From: Dysidea avara
Taxonomy: Eukaryota > Porifera > Demospongiae > Dictyoceratida > Dysideidae
Direction: 5' to 3'
Length of the DNA stretch: 64,000 nt
Assembly (NCBI RefSeq): GCF_963678975.1
Contig: NC_089272.1
Coordinates: 992,001 to 1,056,000 of the forward strand
A model generated the notes under the pieces. The model made no database searches, was not told the origin of the DNA, and saw only the letters and a list, made by a program, of their open reading frames with translations. Shown piece by piece: positions 35,453 through 47,700 of the stretch (within the stretch, counting starts at the first letter, position 1; each line of letters starts with the position of its first letter). A program made the translations under genes and the position numbers.

Positions 35453-36555
35453 TTGTCATGCCATGTACAGTACTCCCTGAACTCAGCATTAAGGCAAACA
35501 TTTTGTCGCACATCAGTACCTGACATTCTATGGTCTGATAGGGGTCCACAATTTACAGCCCACGCATTCATAAACTTTGCAACGCACTGGGGTTTCACAC
35601 ATAACACCTTGTCACCACGGTACCCACAGAGTAACGGCAAAATAGAAGCCACGGTAAAATCAATGAAGAAGATTCTGGCAGCCTCGTGGGATCATCACCA
35701 CCTCAATGAAGAACGATTGTGTCGTGCCCTTCTCCAATACCGTAATACACCTTCACGTAAAGATGGAACCTCTCCAGCCCAGAAATTGTTTGGACATCCC
35801 AACAGGACAGTATACCAGCACACCGCCGATCGTTTCCACCAGAGTGGTAGAAGAGCACTCAAGAAGCTGAACAACAAGCCACTGAGATGCTAGCCCAATC
35901 TAAGGAATTATACAGCACCCATGCTCATTCACTTCCTGACATTCAAGTTGGTTCCAAGGTAGCTTTACAAAACCAACAAACAAAGCTGTGGGACATATAT
36001 GGAATAGTTGTCAGTTCCATTTTTTTGGAACTCAGTACCTGTAGAAATTTTACAAATTTCCAAAGCAATTCCTTTTCGGATGGCACTTTGTCGATTTCTG
36101 CCCTGCTAACCTGATTTTGTAATTTTCTCTTTGTTTTCTTTTTGTATAGGTATGTAGTTGTCGTGTGTCATGTTTCTGCTGTATGTTTTATTTTGTACTT
36201 GTAACTGTATGTATGTATGTATGTCTTTGTAAGGGGAGCACGTTTGCAGGCTTTGCCTTTTGTGTGACCCTTGTCTTTTGACAAAAATCGATAATCTAAT
36301 CTAATCTAATCAGTATTGGACCCAATCGCAGGTACTTTGTCAAGATACAAAGTGGAAGAATCCTTGTCCGTAATCGCTGCTTCCTCAGACACCGTACACC
36401 AGCTTCACTTCAACCATCCTCCCTGTCACATGATAGAAGAACAAATGCTCCACATGCCTCCCCACCAACATCTCCAAGAACACCATCACAAACTCCAGCT
36501 GAGATACGACGCTCTGTGCGACCCCACAGACTACCTGCAAGACTTATTGTAGACC
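35453..36555 (+). pseudogene. Gypsy integrase, C-terminal part
   Basis: Reads ILWSDRGPQFTAHAFINFAT and LSPRYPQSNGKIEATVKSMK, giving the second D and the E of the DDE catalytic triad; the first D is missing. Then LLQYRNTPSRKDGTSPAQKL. After a one-base break near 35880 the tail continues as LPDIQVGSKVALQNQQTKLW up to the LINE insertion, resumes with IGPNRRYFVKIQSGRILVRN, and ends with RLIVDPSWPD and a stop near 36572. Reading across the inserted segment restores the frame. Confidence 0.8.
36016..36309 (+). mobile_element. 5'-truncated LINE tail with TAATC repeats
   Basis: About 294 bp of non-coding 3' untranslated sequence ending in aatctaatctaatctaat, flanked by the 5-bp duplication tcagt (36011-36015 and 36310-36314). 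Short microsatellite tails and target duplications are typical of CR1-like non-LTR insertions. It contains a run of gtatgtatgtatgt. Confidence 0.75.
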
Positions 36556-36616
36556 CCAGCTGGCCTGATTGATATCAGCATTGGTGCTCCCCTGTGCCAC
36601 CAATGCTTGGGGGAGG

Positions 36617-36744
36617 TGTAGGAACAGTAAACTATAACACTTACTTTACATGCATACATACTTGTAACATTAAGTAATTCTATTAATGTGTGTACGTCAT
36701 TATGTGATCACGTAATAAAGAGAGTTCACCTCGTGTTTCCTACA
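36617..36744 (+). repeat. 3' LTR, 128 bp
   Basis: Begins tgtaggaa and ends ttcctaca, the inverted termini of an LTR, directly after the purine tract. Contains a possible poly(A) signal aataaa at about 36714. No 5' LTR is present in the window. Confidence 0.75.
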
Positions 36745-37599
36745 AAATAAACAACACAACAGTCCACCACACACAAAGATGAAGAAAGATACTGCAATTC
36801 AGTTACTCTAATCAAACACATACTGACAAGTAAATTAATTAATGATCAATAGAATTTCCATATAACTACTGATCCACTGTATGTGTAAATGCAAGTTGAA
36901 TTAGAATAACTCTTTGTGGTGATTCAATAATATTGATGACATGCCTCTGATAGTAAGCCACAAATCAGTTTTCCCAGACGTGACAACTCTCAGATACTCT
37001 ATTATGTTAGTTTGTGCAACAGAATACATATACTCTACACCATCCCAATTGTGACATTTGTTTGTCATTCACAAAGAGCAGCACACCATTGTAGAGTCAT
37101 GCATGCATGCACGTCAAATATTGTATAACAAATCATGTAATGATGTGATTACTCCTTGCATGATCAATTCAAATGCATACAGTATTATATTACACAATAG
37201 TAGTAAAAATGGTCTTAGTGACTAGGTGTTTTGTGCATGTACAGCTAGTCACAATTATTTATTGAATGCAATAGTAGGGATTTTTCCACTGATTTATGCT
37301 GTAATACCATCATTCATATCTTGTTTCACTACTTTTTATCACTTGGATCCCACTTCATTTTATTATACCAGTTTATTTGGTTTTTTGCTATAGCATATAG
37401 CTATCATGTGACTGTTCTATTAGGATGACTGCTGTATTAGTCAGCCATTCACCTACCGAGGTGTGTTACTATATTAATCAGCATTGTAAAACAGCTAGAC
37501 TAATACTAAGAGGGTCATTAATGGGCATAGCCTCAATCCAATCACAAAATTATAGGTATCTACTGATGAGCATTAGCACCTAAATATTTTTTGTGCCAT
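36745..37599. other. Non-coding DNA
   Basis: A diverged module (gactgttctattaggatgac) near 37410. No gene seen. Confidence 0.4.
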
Positions 37600-38590
37600 C
37601 TTCAAGGAAAGTGTTGATACTGTAAATTTATGTCTGTGGGTCTCTCGCCATAGTGATCTGTCTGCTCAAGCAGACTTGCTTTGTACTCAACTGTCTCCAA
37701 ATCTGCATCGTGCCTTTGAAGCTGCATCAGAGCGAGGTGCGTCGTGTTGGCTAACAACACTCCCCAATGCTGAGCATGGGTTTGCCTTAAGCAAGGGGGA
37801 GTTTCATGATGCTCTGTGTTTAAGATTTAAATGGCAACCTGTTAACTTGCCTCAGACATGTGTTTGTGGTAAACCATTTTGTGTGGAGCATGCCTTGACT
37901 TGTCCCTGTGGTGTGTTTCCATCTATTAGCCACAATGAAGTCAGGGATTTAACTGCAAGTCTGTCTAGTGAAGTGTGCAGTGATGTTGGTGTTGAGCCTG
38001 CTCTCCAGCCTGTTGAAGGTAAGCCATTGCAATTTGCTACTGCCAATAAAGAAGATGGTGCCCGTCTTGATGTTGTTGCCAGGGACTTTTGGGGTTGAAA
38101 GGGTAGCGTGCGTTTTTCGATGTCTGTGTGTAACTGTTCAACCCTTTTGCGCGCTCCTATTTTCATTCCCAATTGTCTAGATGTTATCTGCTTCAAGAGT
38201 GTGAGAAACAACGGGCTTATGATGACCATGTTAGCTTGTTTTCACCTTTGGTATTTGCAGCTAGTGGTGGCATGGGGCCCACTGTTACCAATTTATAGAA
38301 AGCTTGCTTCTATGTTGGCTGAGAAATGTAGCATTAATTACAGCAAATGTTTATTCTGGCTACAATGTAGGCTTTGTTTTTCACTTTAAGATCTTCAGTG
38401 ATGTGTTTTAGGGGTCATCGCTCTTCGAATCACAGTCCACCAACATCAAATATTGATCTGGCCTATTCCGAAAGGTCGTTTGGAGTCTAGTGGCCTTGTT
38501 TGATTGCTGGTCTTTCCAGCTGTCCAGCACTTTAGCACCTAGTGCTGGGGGTGGTGGCAAGGGCAGTCCGTCTAGCCTGGGAAAAATATA
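37600..38590 (+). pseudogene. Retroelement copy 3, C-terminal half
   Basis: An open frame from about 37640 to 38098 reads RGASCWLTTLPNAEHGF, then VCGKPFCVEHALTCPCGVFP, SHNEVRDLTASLSSEV, VEPALQPVEGKP and ARLDVVARDFWG. After a frame break come degraded blocks ending YRKLASMLAEK, and then the same 3' untranslated sequence as copy 1 (ccagcactttag, gtgctgggggtggtggcaag) to about 38590. The conserved cysteines (C-x-C...C) before the nuclease-like block are well kept. Best preserved of the three over this region, but truncated at the 5' side. Confidence 0.8.
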
Positions 38591-40223
38591 TGTCTCGATA
38601 TGGTTTCATTGCATGAAGAAGAGAATGAACAACCTGATTGAAGATGCAAGACACACTCATCAGAACCCCAAAAGGTACATCCCCCTGGTGAGTTTGTTAT
38701 TATGATGTAAAATGGTGGCTGTGCATTGCTTTGTTTGGCCTCCAGTCTTGCAACTGTATTCAGGCAGGCTGGCTGGCAGGCAGACAAAATATCAACTTTT
38801 GGTATTTCTATATCCAGCCGCCTCAAGCTGTATTCAATGTTAGATGGACTAAATATTCTGTCAAGGTGATTTTTGTTGTGTAATGTGTCTCTAGCTATAG
38901 GATGATTTTTAAAAGTAGTGGTGTACATCATTTTTGGGGATCCCTACTTAAACAATACTACCGTACTTTTTTATAAACATGCCTACAATTTATTTTCCCA
39001 ATAGTGGATGCACAATTGGTCTTACTGTCAACATTACTTTTTATCACATAACTCCAAACATTTTCAGCATATGAAATGGAAACTTTACAAAAAGGTTTCA
39101 TTGGCAAAATAAATTACAGAGATTTACTAAGAACTCGAAAATGTACAAGTATGTCAGGTTTTGGCAGTTCTACATATGTATACATGCATATGTGACCATG
39201 TGTAATATATCTATGTTTCCATTTTAGGTAGCAATAATCAGTGATGGCTCTAATAATAACTATGATCTCAAAGAAATAAGGGGAGCAGGTCAGTTAACAC
39301 AAATCAAAAGAACTTAGTTGTGGGTCGCACAGCCAAGAAAGTGAAAATTGCATGCCACAAATAAATAAGTGCAAAACCACTACTGTGTGTTTACATGTAG
39401 CAATGGTATTGGAATTTGACATGATCTTTTATGTGTAAACACCTCAGATTGTCATACTGAAAAGGTATACAATATCCCAATATTGTATTGCGACTACATA
39501 GCTATTAGATAGATACTTCAGGAATATTGATCAGCACTAAAGCAGCAGAGTTGTTAGAATTTAATGTGTACAATGAAAGTGATTTAGATATTTACGTATT
39601 GATAATTGGAAGTTTAACAAGCTACCACTCAAGCAAGTATACCTAGAAATTATTTGTGCTGTGTAGGTGATGTACCATTCTATCTTAGGTACCCAAGAGT
39701 TTCATTAAAGATGGACACTCCTTGATGTTGGGGCCCACTATTCTCCTAGAGTTGGCACTGTAATGGTTCATCAGGAAACACATACACCTTTATATCATCC
39801 TGTGTGTGCCTTCACAGGATTAAGTAATAATCTAGTGCAGTGAAATAAGGAGCCATTAAGTTGTTCCACCGAATGGGGCAAAATGTTGGCTGGTAAAGAA
39901 TGAGCAAGCCAAGTGGTATGTGTTCCAGTAGTTGACTGGAACTGGCATGTTCCCATTTTTAAAAAAAAAAGTTTTTTTATGGTGTTTCCTCCTCCACAAA
40001 ATAGTTCACTTTTCTCCATCCAATTGTAAATACCATTTGTTCATATTATAGTAGTATATGTACTAAATTAAACATGAACAATAGTCACCTACATTAAATG
40101 TATAGAGTTCGCTGTATAATTTGACTGCAACGGATATCAGCTCTCTTTGGTGCTGGATTAAAATCGCCAAAATGTCTTCCATGATGTTAATATTACAAAA
40201 CAAGGATGAGGAAAACTTATGAA
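38591..40223. other. Non-coding DNA
   Basis: A 62-base stretch at about 39229-39290, between tccattttag and gtcag, is open and reads VAIISDGSNNNYDLKEIRGA. It could be an exon but has no partner. Otherwise nothing supported; 38600-38700 contains short pieces similar to repeat family D. Confidence 0.35.
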
Positions 40224-40438
40224 TTTTTTAAGTTTGATTAGGGATCATAGAAAAAAGTTTGAAAACAAGGCAGATTACCTACATCTGCAGGTATACTAGT
40301 GGACGTTTAATCCCTACTTCAGTCTATATATACCCACAACTGAATTAGGGATTAAATGTCTACTAGTATACCTGCAGGTGTAGGCAATCTTCCTTGTTTT
40401 CAAACTTTTTTCTATGATCACTAATCAAACTTAAAATT
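40224..40438. mobile_element. MITE family C copy 2
   Basis: Nearly perfect inverted repeats about 90 bp long: aagtttgattagggatcata, aaaagtttgaaaacaagg, tctgcaggtatactagtgga and the inverse on the right. Best preserved copy of the family. Non-coding. Confidence 0.85.
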
Positions 40439-41139
40439 CTCTTATACATGTTTGTAAACTTTTTTGTAACATTATTATGACTGGTGAACCCGCGCACATC
40501 AAATCAAAGAAAGGATGGTACCAGAGTTCTGAACATGTGCCCCAGCTATCAATAATTATTGACTTGAAAGCAAAGTTTTGCTTTCAGCTATGTTCAGCCC
40601 GTTACACAGCACTACAAATGAAGAAGTTCCAGAGCTTGAATTGAGGAAATACAAACTATACCTCGTTAAATTTTTTCCGGAAATACAGTACTATACCTTG
40701 TTAGCTGCTTAGCAAGTTGCAGCAGTTTAAAAACATAATGCAAAACTCATGAAACAGATTTTTCCGCAGCTAATATCACAACTAAAAAGGTATGACTCGT
40801 ATGAGCTATCTAAAACTCTGCCAACAGTACATGTAAGAATACAGGACCTGGTCCCAGATCGATTTACTTTAATATAACAGTCATACACACATTCTAATAG
40901 TTAAAATACGTGTATACCCTACTGTTATAGAACAGTAATAATTTTCACGATATGTGGTCTGTTGCCAAATCTCGGAGAGTGGAATGTCTACCTATAGCTA
41001 ACTTACCTTCTCCCAGTTTTCATACTGAGAAATTAGTACACCTTCATAATATTTTACAATTCGAGCACAGCAGGAGAAGCACCTCTGCCAGCCACCATGA
41101 AAAATTTGGATGATTCGCTCACCCTAAGTATCAATTACT
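40439..41139. other. Non-coding DNA
   Basis: 40540-40640 and 41060-41140 contain pieces similar to repeat family D. Upstream exons of the Fringe-like gene should lie in or before this region but I could not identify one. Confidence 0.35.
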
Positions 41140-41710
41140 GACTCAAAAGTCAAGTGGCCATTATGCTTTGTTTTCACTTATTTTCATAGCGATACAAACA
41201 AAGATGCCCCTGCAATCAATCCATTCACCACGGAAAATATGGATGAATCCTGTTTACAAATGGGAAGCCATGCATTGCACTATTGCTAATCAACACCTTG
41301 GACTGCCAGCAAAAAGACTGAATGGGGGAGAAAGGTAAGTCCATGATGCATGTATTTCATGTACAGTGGTATGCCAAAAGCCACATCTAGGGATGAAGTG
41401 ATGTTGAACAGTGAAAAAATCAAGCCCATAGCCTTAGCCGTTATGAAGTTATGCTTGTCTGAAGGAATCAGACAGGTGGGTGGGCGAGTGGGCAGGCAGG
41501 CAGTATAAAATTCCATTGAAATTTTTTTTAATTGTATAGAAAGCATGTAGGGTTGTCCTGAATACACTTATGTGCTTGGTTTATTCGTAACCAATACTGC
41601 CAAGGCACCAAGATGGTGCTGTGAAGCTGGTTTTTGGGTGATGTTTTTCCCTAGGAAAATCCAAACCTCCATATACAGTACTACCGAGATGTGTTAGTTT
41701 TTGTAAAACA
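41140..41710 (+). repeat. Interspersed repeat family D, copy 2
   Basis: Collinear with 33755-34315, from ttactgactcaaaagtcaag through gtatgccaaaagccacatct and aatcaagcccatagccttag to ctgccaaggcaccaagatgg. It lies directly upstream of the first recognised Fringe exon. Confidence 0.75.
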
Positions 41711-41749
41711 GTCTCTAATCCCAGCAAACTCTTACATTTAACTTTTACA

Positions 41750-44700
41750 GATGGAAATTTCTCTATAATTAATACCCTTGACTGGCTTAAAAGAGAATGG
41801 CCACACTGGTTGTGCAAATATTGATTTTACCTATGAAAACAGTGATCCCTATACAAATACAGCTTGGCTGTACAAAAAGTGAGTATATACGTAAAATAAT
41901 TAGGTTTTTTCAGACACACCTTTTGTCACATCTTAACTAAAACTTAGGATTTAGTGTGGTTGTTACTGATTGTGAATCAAAACACAAGATGTAAGATACT
42001 CACCCAATAAACAATAATAGTTTTGTTTTATCACTGTATACAGTTATGGGTTGTGCTGTAAATCAGGTGAGGAATATGCAGCCTACTATAGAGCTAGAGA
42101 AAAACACCAAAACAAAGAGGGGTATGATTATTATGAGTTCAATTTGACATTGAATGTGATGATGGTATTCTACAGCTATCAATGGTTCTGTCATTTTGAT
42201 GATGATGCTTATTTTAATGTTCCACAATTGGATCAACTATTACGAAAATATGATCCTCATCAACCAAATTATTGGTAGTAAGCGGCGTTTCACAGCACCA
42301 AGTGCTCCTGTAAGTATAGTCAGTATTTGTGCAGTGTCTTTATCAATTTTCATTACATTACAGATTGAGTTTAAAGTAGGCACAAGTAGTAATCTAGAGA
42401 GACTGCATTATGTATGAATATTATTATACAAGTAATAATTTTTACTGGAATGTTGTTTGTTATAGACAATCACACAGAGGACATACAGTTCTCAAGTGGT
42501 GCTTTCTACTGCATTAGTAGTGCAATAATGACAGAGGCTGAAAGTTTTTGAAGTACACACATACTGTTGTGAGGTGATGATGTCAATTAACATGTGTGTG
42601 TTCTCTAGTGCTAAACAAGCATTTACTAAAAGTTGTCAATTATCACGACGTGAGGATGACTGTACTATTGGATTTGTAATAGGTAAGGTGATCACAGTAT
42701 ATTGTAACTTCACTTTTTTAGAATAAATGGTCTGAGTAAATTATGTCTTAGTAGTCATGGAGCCCTTGGCAAAGAGTTTTCTGGGACCCGTTATTATAAT
42801 ATTACATGTACGTACATGAATTAGTGGAAAAATGGCAAAAGTATGAAGAGCTAAAAGGTAATAACTGTAACACTATACAAAGCAAGCTTCCGCTGGGTGC
42901 CTGGGGGCACATAAAATTTTACTCAGCACAGTAAATGATTAGAGTAGCTGACTGACTGTTCTATTAGAGTATTTCTTTGTTTTATTAGATATCCACCTTG
43001 TTTTGTTAAATTATATTTCCTGTCTGATATATCAAGGACATGGTTTCAACCAGAGGCTCAAGGCCTGCATAAGGGTGCTTTCCAGAATACAAAAAACAAG
43101 TACATAAATAGAACTACAAATATTATCTAGTACAACAAACATTCAAAGAACTACAGTACAGATAAATCACAACTACAAAGCTGATGAAAAATATAATAAT
43201 ACATATCATACAGTACGATAGTAACTGTATAGTAGGGACCACAAAGGAGTAGGCGTGGCCCACAAAATAATATCACCCAAAAACCAGCCTCAATTGTCCA
43301 CTTTGATGATGAGGCAGTATTGGTGAGGTAAAACTAAGCCCAAACAAGCTTTCAGATCGACCCGAAATGCTTTCAACAAGTTGCTACGGAATTTTAAAAT
43401 TTTTTCATTCAACGGAATTTTCTACTGACTGAGTAAGTAAGTAACTGACTGATGCCTTCAGACAAGCGTAACTCAATAATGGCTAAGGCTACGGGCTTGA
43501 TTTTTTCACTGTTCAACGTCGCTTCGGCTCGAGAGGTGCCTTTTGGCATATTGCAGTACGTACAATGCATTCTTCATGGACTTACCACTCAATATCCCTA
43601 CTGTGCATTTCTGTTATGGTATCTTGAGCACAGTAGGGATATAACACTTCTTACTGTTTTACTGTCATGGACTACTCCAACTTGTTTCAGTACTTTTTAT
43701 CGATGTGCTATGGTCCCTACTCTAGTTGAAAATTCCAAATTTTTTCATGTATATAACTTACTGTTATGCTGTTCAAAGTGCATGGACCATGCACAATTAA
43801 CTCTTTTGGTGTTGTATCTGGAGTTTGTGAGGCCCTAGAATATGTTTGAAGCCTCTACTGTTCTAGGGCCCTATATATGCGGCTGCTTACTCCAAAAGCC
43901 AACTCTGTATTAAAGCAGTTAAAATAATATGGACTTATATTACTGAATGTCGCTGGACAGGGCGGATCTAGGATTTCAGATAAGGGGACTCTAATTATTT
44001 GTAGTAGACACATCCAAGTTGGAGTCATGCATTTTTCCCAAGGTCTGACTGTATGCTACAATATAAATTGCACGTAATAGAGAGGGAATCTCAAAATCCT
44101 TACATGCCCACCTATAATAAGGATTTGGGAATATAGCCCCAGAAAGATTTTAGAAAGCTCTAAGTAAGAATGGTTTATAGGCTTCTTAATATAATTGCAA
44201 TAAACCCAATGCTTCATATAGAAACTAACTGTAACCTCCTGCCTTGTTGATCAGCAAATGTTGTAACATCCTTCATTCAGTAAGTCCAATATTTGTTATC
44301 ATCATATCATGACAACATGTAGTTTTCTAAACAGGTCACGTAAGGCCACATAAACATTATTAGTTTCACATCCCTACCCGAATTGTTATTTTTCAATTAG
44401 CTTTTATCACTGCTAGCTCAGTGCAACCATCCAGCACCTTTATAGTTGGTAATTATAGCTAGAGCAGTCTAAGAAATTGCATTATTATACATATTCTATT
44501 CTAGCATTAATACTATAAGCTCATAATGTATTCTTCACTGTCTGATCAACACTGCATGATGTTTGGGGATGTTTAAATTTGTGACAACTTAATTGCAATG
44601 TTAAGCAATTGTTCACAAGCAAAAAATTATGATCTTACTACAAAATATAGTGTAAGAAAGAATATGTATTATGAGCATAATCCAATAATTTTTTGGCTAC

Positions 44701-47700
44701 TACACTTTGACCAGTCAAGCCTAGCTATGATGCTTTTGACAGAAAAGCCAAGTCTATGATGCATAAAATTACGTTTTTCAAATCAAAATTGTGCTTGTGA
44801 TTTGACTATTTCATGAGGGTGCATATGTGTGACCCAGTCTGGGATAACTGGTCTGATCATTTATTTAAAGTATCGAGAAAAGCCAGTTTTCAGTGTGTTA
44901 TGAATTGCCAATGATTGAAGCAAACTTTCACATGTTTTACACCAATTCCTAGAGCATCCACTGTATACAAGTAGCCATAGATTGGCAATAGTGACAGCAC
45001 TACAGCCAATCCTTGTTACCAGTTTGACTTGTCTTGGTTACAAGTTCAGTAGTCGACATAATCAGTGCTCAGTTCACAAAATGTATCCTTCATACAAATC
45101 TTTGACTTGAAAAAGTTCTTGTACCTTGTCATGGCCCTTAGTAATAGTGCCACAAAATGTATTGGTGCCACATCTGGTAGCAATAACAAAGAAGTTTGAG
45201 ACAAACCAGCTCTGTACCGCCGTGATTTTATAACACTCACCCGATGCAGTAGTGAAGAGGATACTGTCAAGGTAAATTCATGAAGAACCACAGTAGAGTT
45301 AGTGAGATATAGCTTCTCAAAGTCTGGCCATGATTGTCCATACATAAAACTATTGGAAATTACATCACTGTTGCTAATCCCTATAATTGTTATCTATGAA
45401 GTATAGCCAACAGCTACATTTCTTGCTATTTAGATAGTTTTTAACTTGATGTAGACAGTATCAGGAGCAAGCTCCAAAAGGAGCTGTTTAATAAAAAAAT
45501 TAAAGAAGAAGATGAATTAGGCCAAGTTATTGCCCATTCAAGTATCAAAACTGGCTAAAATGAAAAACATTTATAGCACAGGTCTTTATTCAATACCATG
45601 AAGCTGTACAGCCACATACAACCTTCCCTAACTGGCCATAGCTCCATTACTGCCCCATACCACTCGTACAGATTGCCACCATTATTATTATTATAGCATG
45701 GCCCACCTGGGGCATAGGTGCTACTGATACATAAATAATGTTTGATGTTTGAAACTGTCAATAGGTGGTTGGTTAACTATGTCAAGTGGTATGTAGTCCA
45801 TTCCATTCAGGTATTGTTCTTAGGAAAAAAAAGAATGATATTTATATGTAATGGTGACATGTTGGTAAGTAGCTATTTACCAACACAATACCAACGTTAT
45901 TATGATATTTCAGTCAGCCATTGTGATTGAGAAAAGCAGCCAACCACTCAGGTCTAGCAAATTTTAACTATGAATTTTGATGGTTTATTAATGCAGCTTT
46001 GTGTTCTTGATGCATTTGATCTGCTGTGACGGGTGATAAGACCGGTTTTCCCAGATCCAGTCACATACTATTGTGTCACATGAGATCACATGAACCACCC
46101 AATAATACAAATCTGCAAACTTGTCGTTGTGGCTGTTCTAACTTTTAATGGTTGAAATTATGAAGTTCACTGTTCTGGAGTACCAATCTATAGTTTTATG
46201 TGACCCAGTCTGGAAAAATCAGTCTTAAATATTGCCTATTAAAGAGTATTGAGAAATGCCGGTTTAAAGTATTCAGTGTGATGTAGCTTGCCAATGGTTG
46301 AAGCTACATGTACCAAATTTTTACACGTTTAACATTAATTCCTTACCTTCCAGAGCATCCACTGTACAAGTAGCCAACAGCTAAGTTTCTCAATACTGCC
46401 ATTTTTTAACTCAAGGTTGACTGTACCAGGCGAGCTCTAAAAGGGGTGGGTGGCAGGGGCCAGAGGAAGGCAAGAAGAGGCTGTTTAATTTTTTAAGAGG
46501 AAAGCGTAGGGATGAATTAGGCCAAGTTATGGATCATTCAGGTCTCAAAACTGGCTAAACTGAAAAGACATTTACAGGATGAGATGATTTGAGAACAAGG
46601 AGAGCCCATGGAGGGCCCAAATTAGACTCCTTTCTTTTACTCATCTTCTTAGTCTATAAAAAGCCTGCACACCCCCTTACCCATTACCCCAATATTCTCA
46701 CCTGTAATATTGCTACCTGATGAAATATATATAAGCAGCCTGAAACAGGACATATTTTGAGCATTAGAAGTTTACACACCCACAGGGTGATACTTGGTGG
46801 GAATTTATTTGCATAACATCAGACACTAGGAATTACAACTGATATAACTAGTGGCCATATTTACTTACCGAAGAAGCTTTGTACATTGTAAAGTCTGCAT
46901 TTGTCTAATCCAGTCACAACAATGATAATCTACTCATTGTACATCCTTTTGGTACATATCAACACTGGCACTGTCTATAGGACAGCAACTACAGTAACTT
47001 TGATTGCTTGTATTGTTGAAGTGTTTTCTAAGCTACATAATCAAATGATATTGTGTATGCTATACATATAGTGATAATGTACAAGTCATTTAATTTGTTT
47101 AGGTATCTTCTTGGGACACAACTTTACTAGTGTGGATGGTTTCTATAATGAAAATTTTGACATGAAGAACAGTACCATACAAGAGGCATTGCGTTTTGTA
47201 AGTCATCAGATACACAACATGAATGTGGTGAACAGTTTGTATTGCTACTCTGTAGATTGCCTTCAGTTACAAAACAAGGAGTGAAAAGAAAAACAATGTT
47301 GTTACAAAATTTGTTATACCCACTGTTCCTGTTAAGTTGTTTGATGATGATCCCACAAGGTAATGGCACACCACAGATTGATATACTCTAATAAAGCACT
47401 CAAATACCCTAATAGAGCAGTCTAAGTGCTTCATAAAAATGGTTTCCTAAAAGTAGTATAAAGAACAAAATTGTGTACAGCAAGAATTGAACCACTAACC
47501 TCTTACTTTGAGAGTTGATGTCTTACCACTGTACCAAGTGTCTCTAGGTGTCTACAGGCTGTTTTGTATTGCTTATAAGTGCTATTATGTTCGTTAACCC
47601 TGTCAACAGTTAGAAACTTTGCCAACAGAAGTATCTTATTAACTGCAAATAGCCTGTTTTAAATACTTTTGACTAATAATGTTGGTGCTTTAGTTGAAAT

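Larger units (their letters stand above)
35450..36744 (+). mobile_element. Gypsy-type LTR retrotransposon, 3' half
   Basis: Comprises the end of an integrase, a C-terminal tail, a purine-rich tract (gggggaggtg, 36610-36618) and a 3' LTR. Everything upstream of the integrase core is missing, so the element is truncated. A 294-bp LINE tail is inserted in it at 36016-36309. Confidence 0.8.
42683..47102. other. 4.4-kb intron of the Fringe-like gene, filled with repeats
   Basis: The intron between exons ending GFVIG and beginning GIFLGHN holds family D repeat copy 3, two copies of repeat family E, a possible captured ORF and a hAT-like end (cagggcggatctaggatttc near 43960). No further Fringe exon is needed by the alignment of blocks. 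Confidence 0.6.

Noticed and set aside
39229..39290. Open 62-base stretch between an acceptor and a donor (VAIISDGSNNN)
   Set aside because: Too short, no partner exon; the Fringe TDG motif is already accounted for at 41750.
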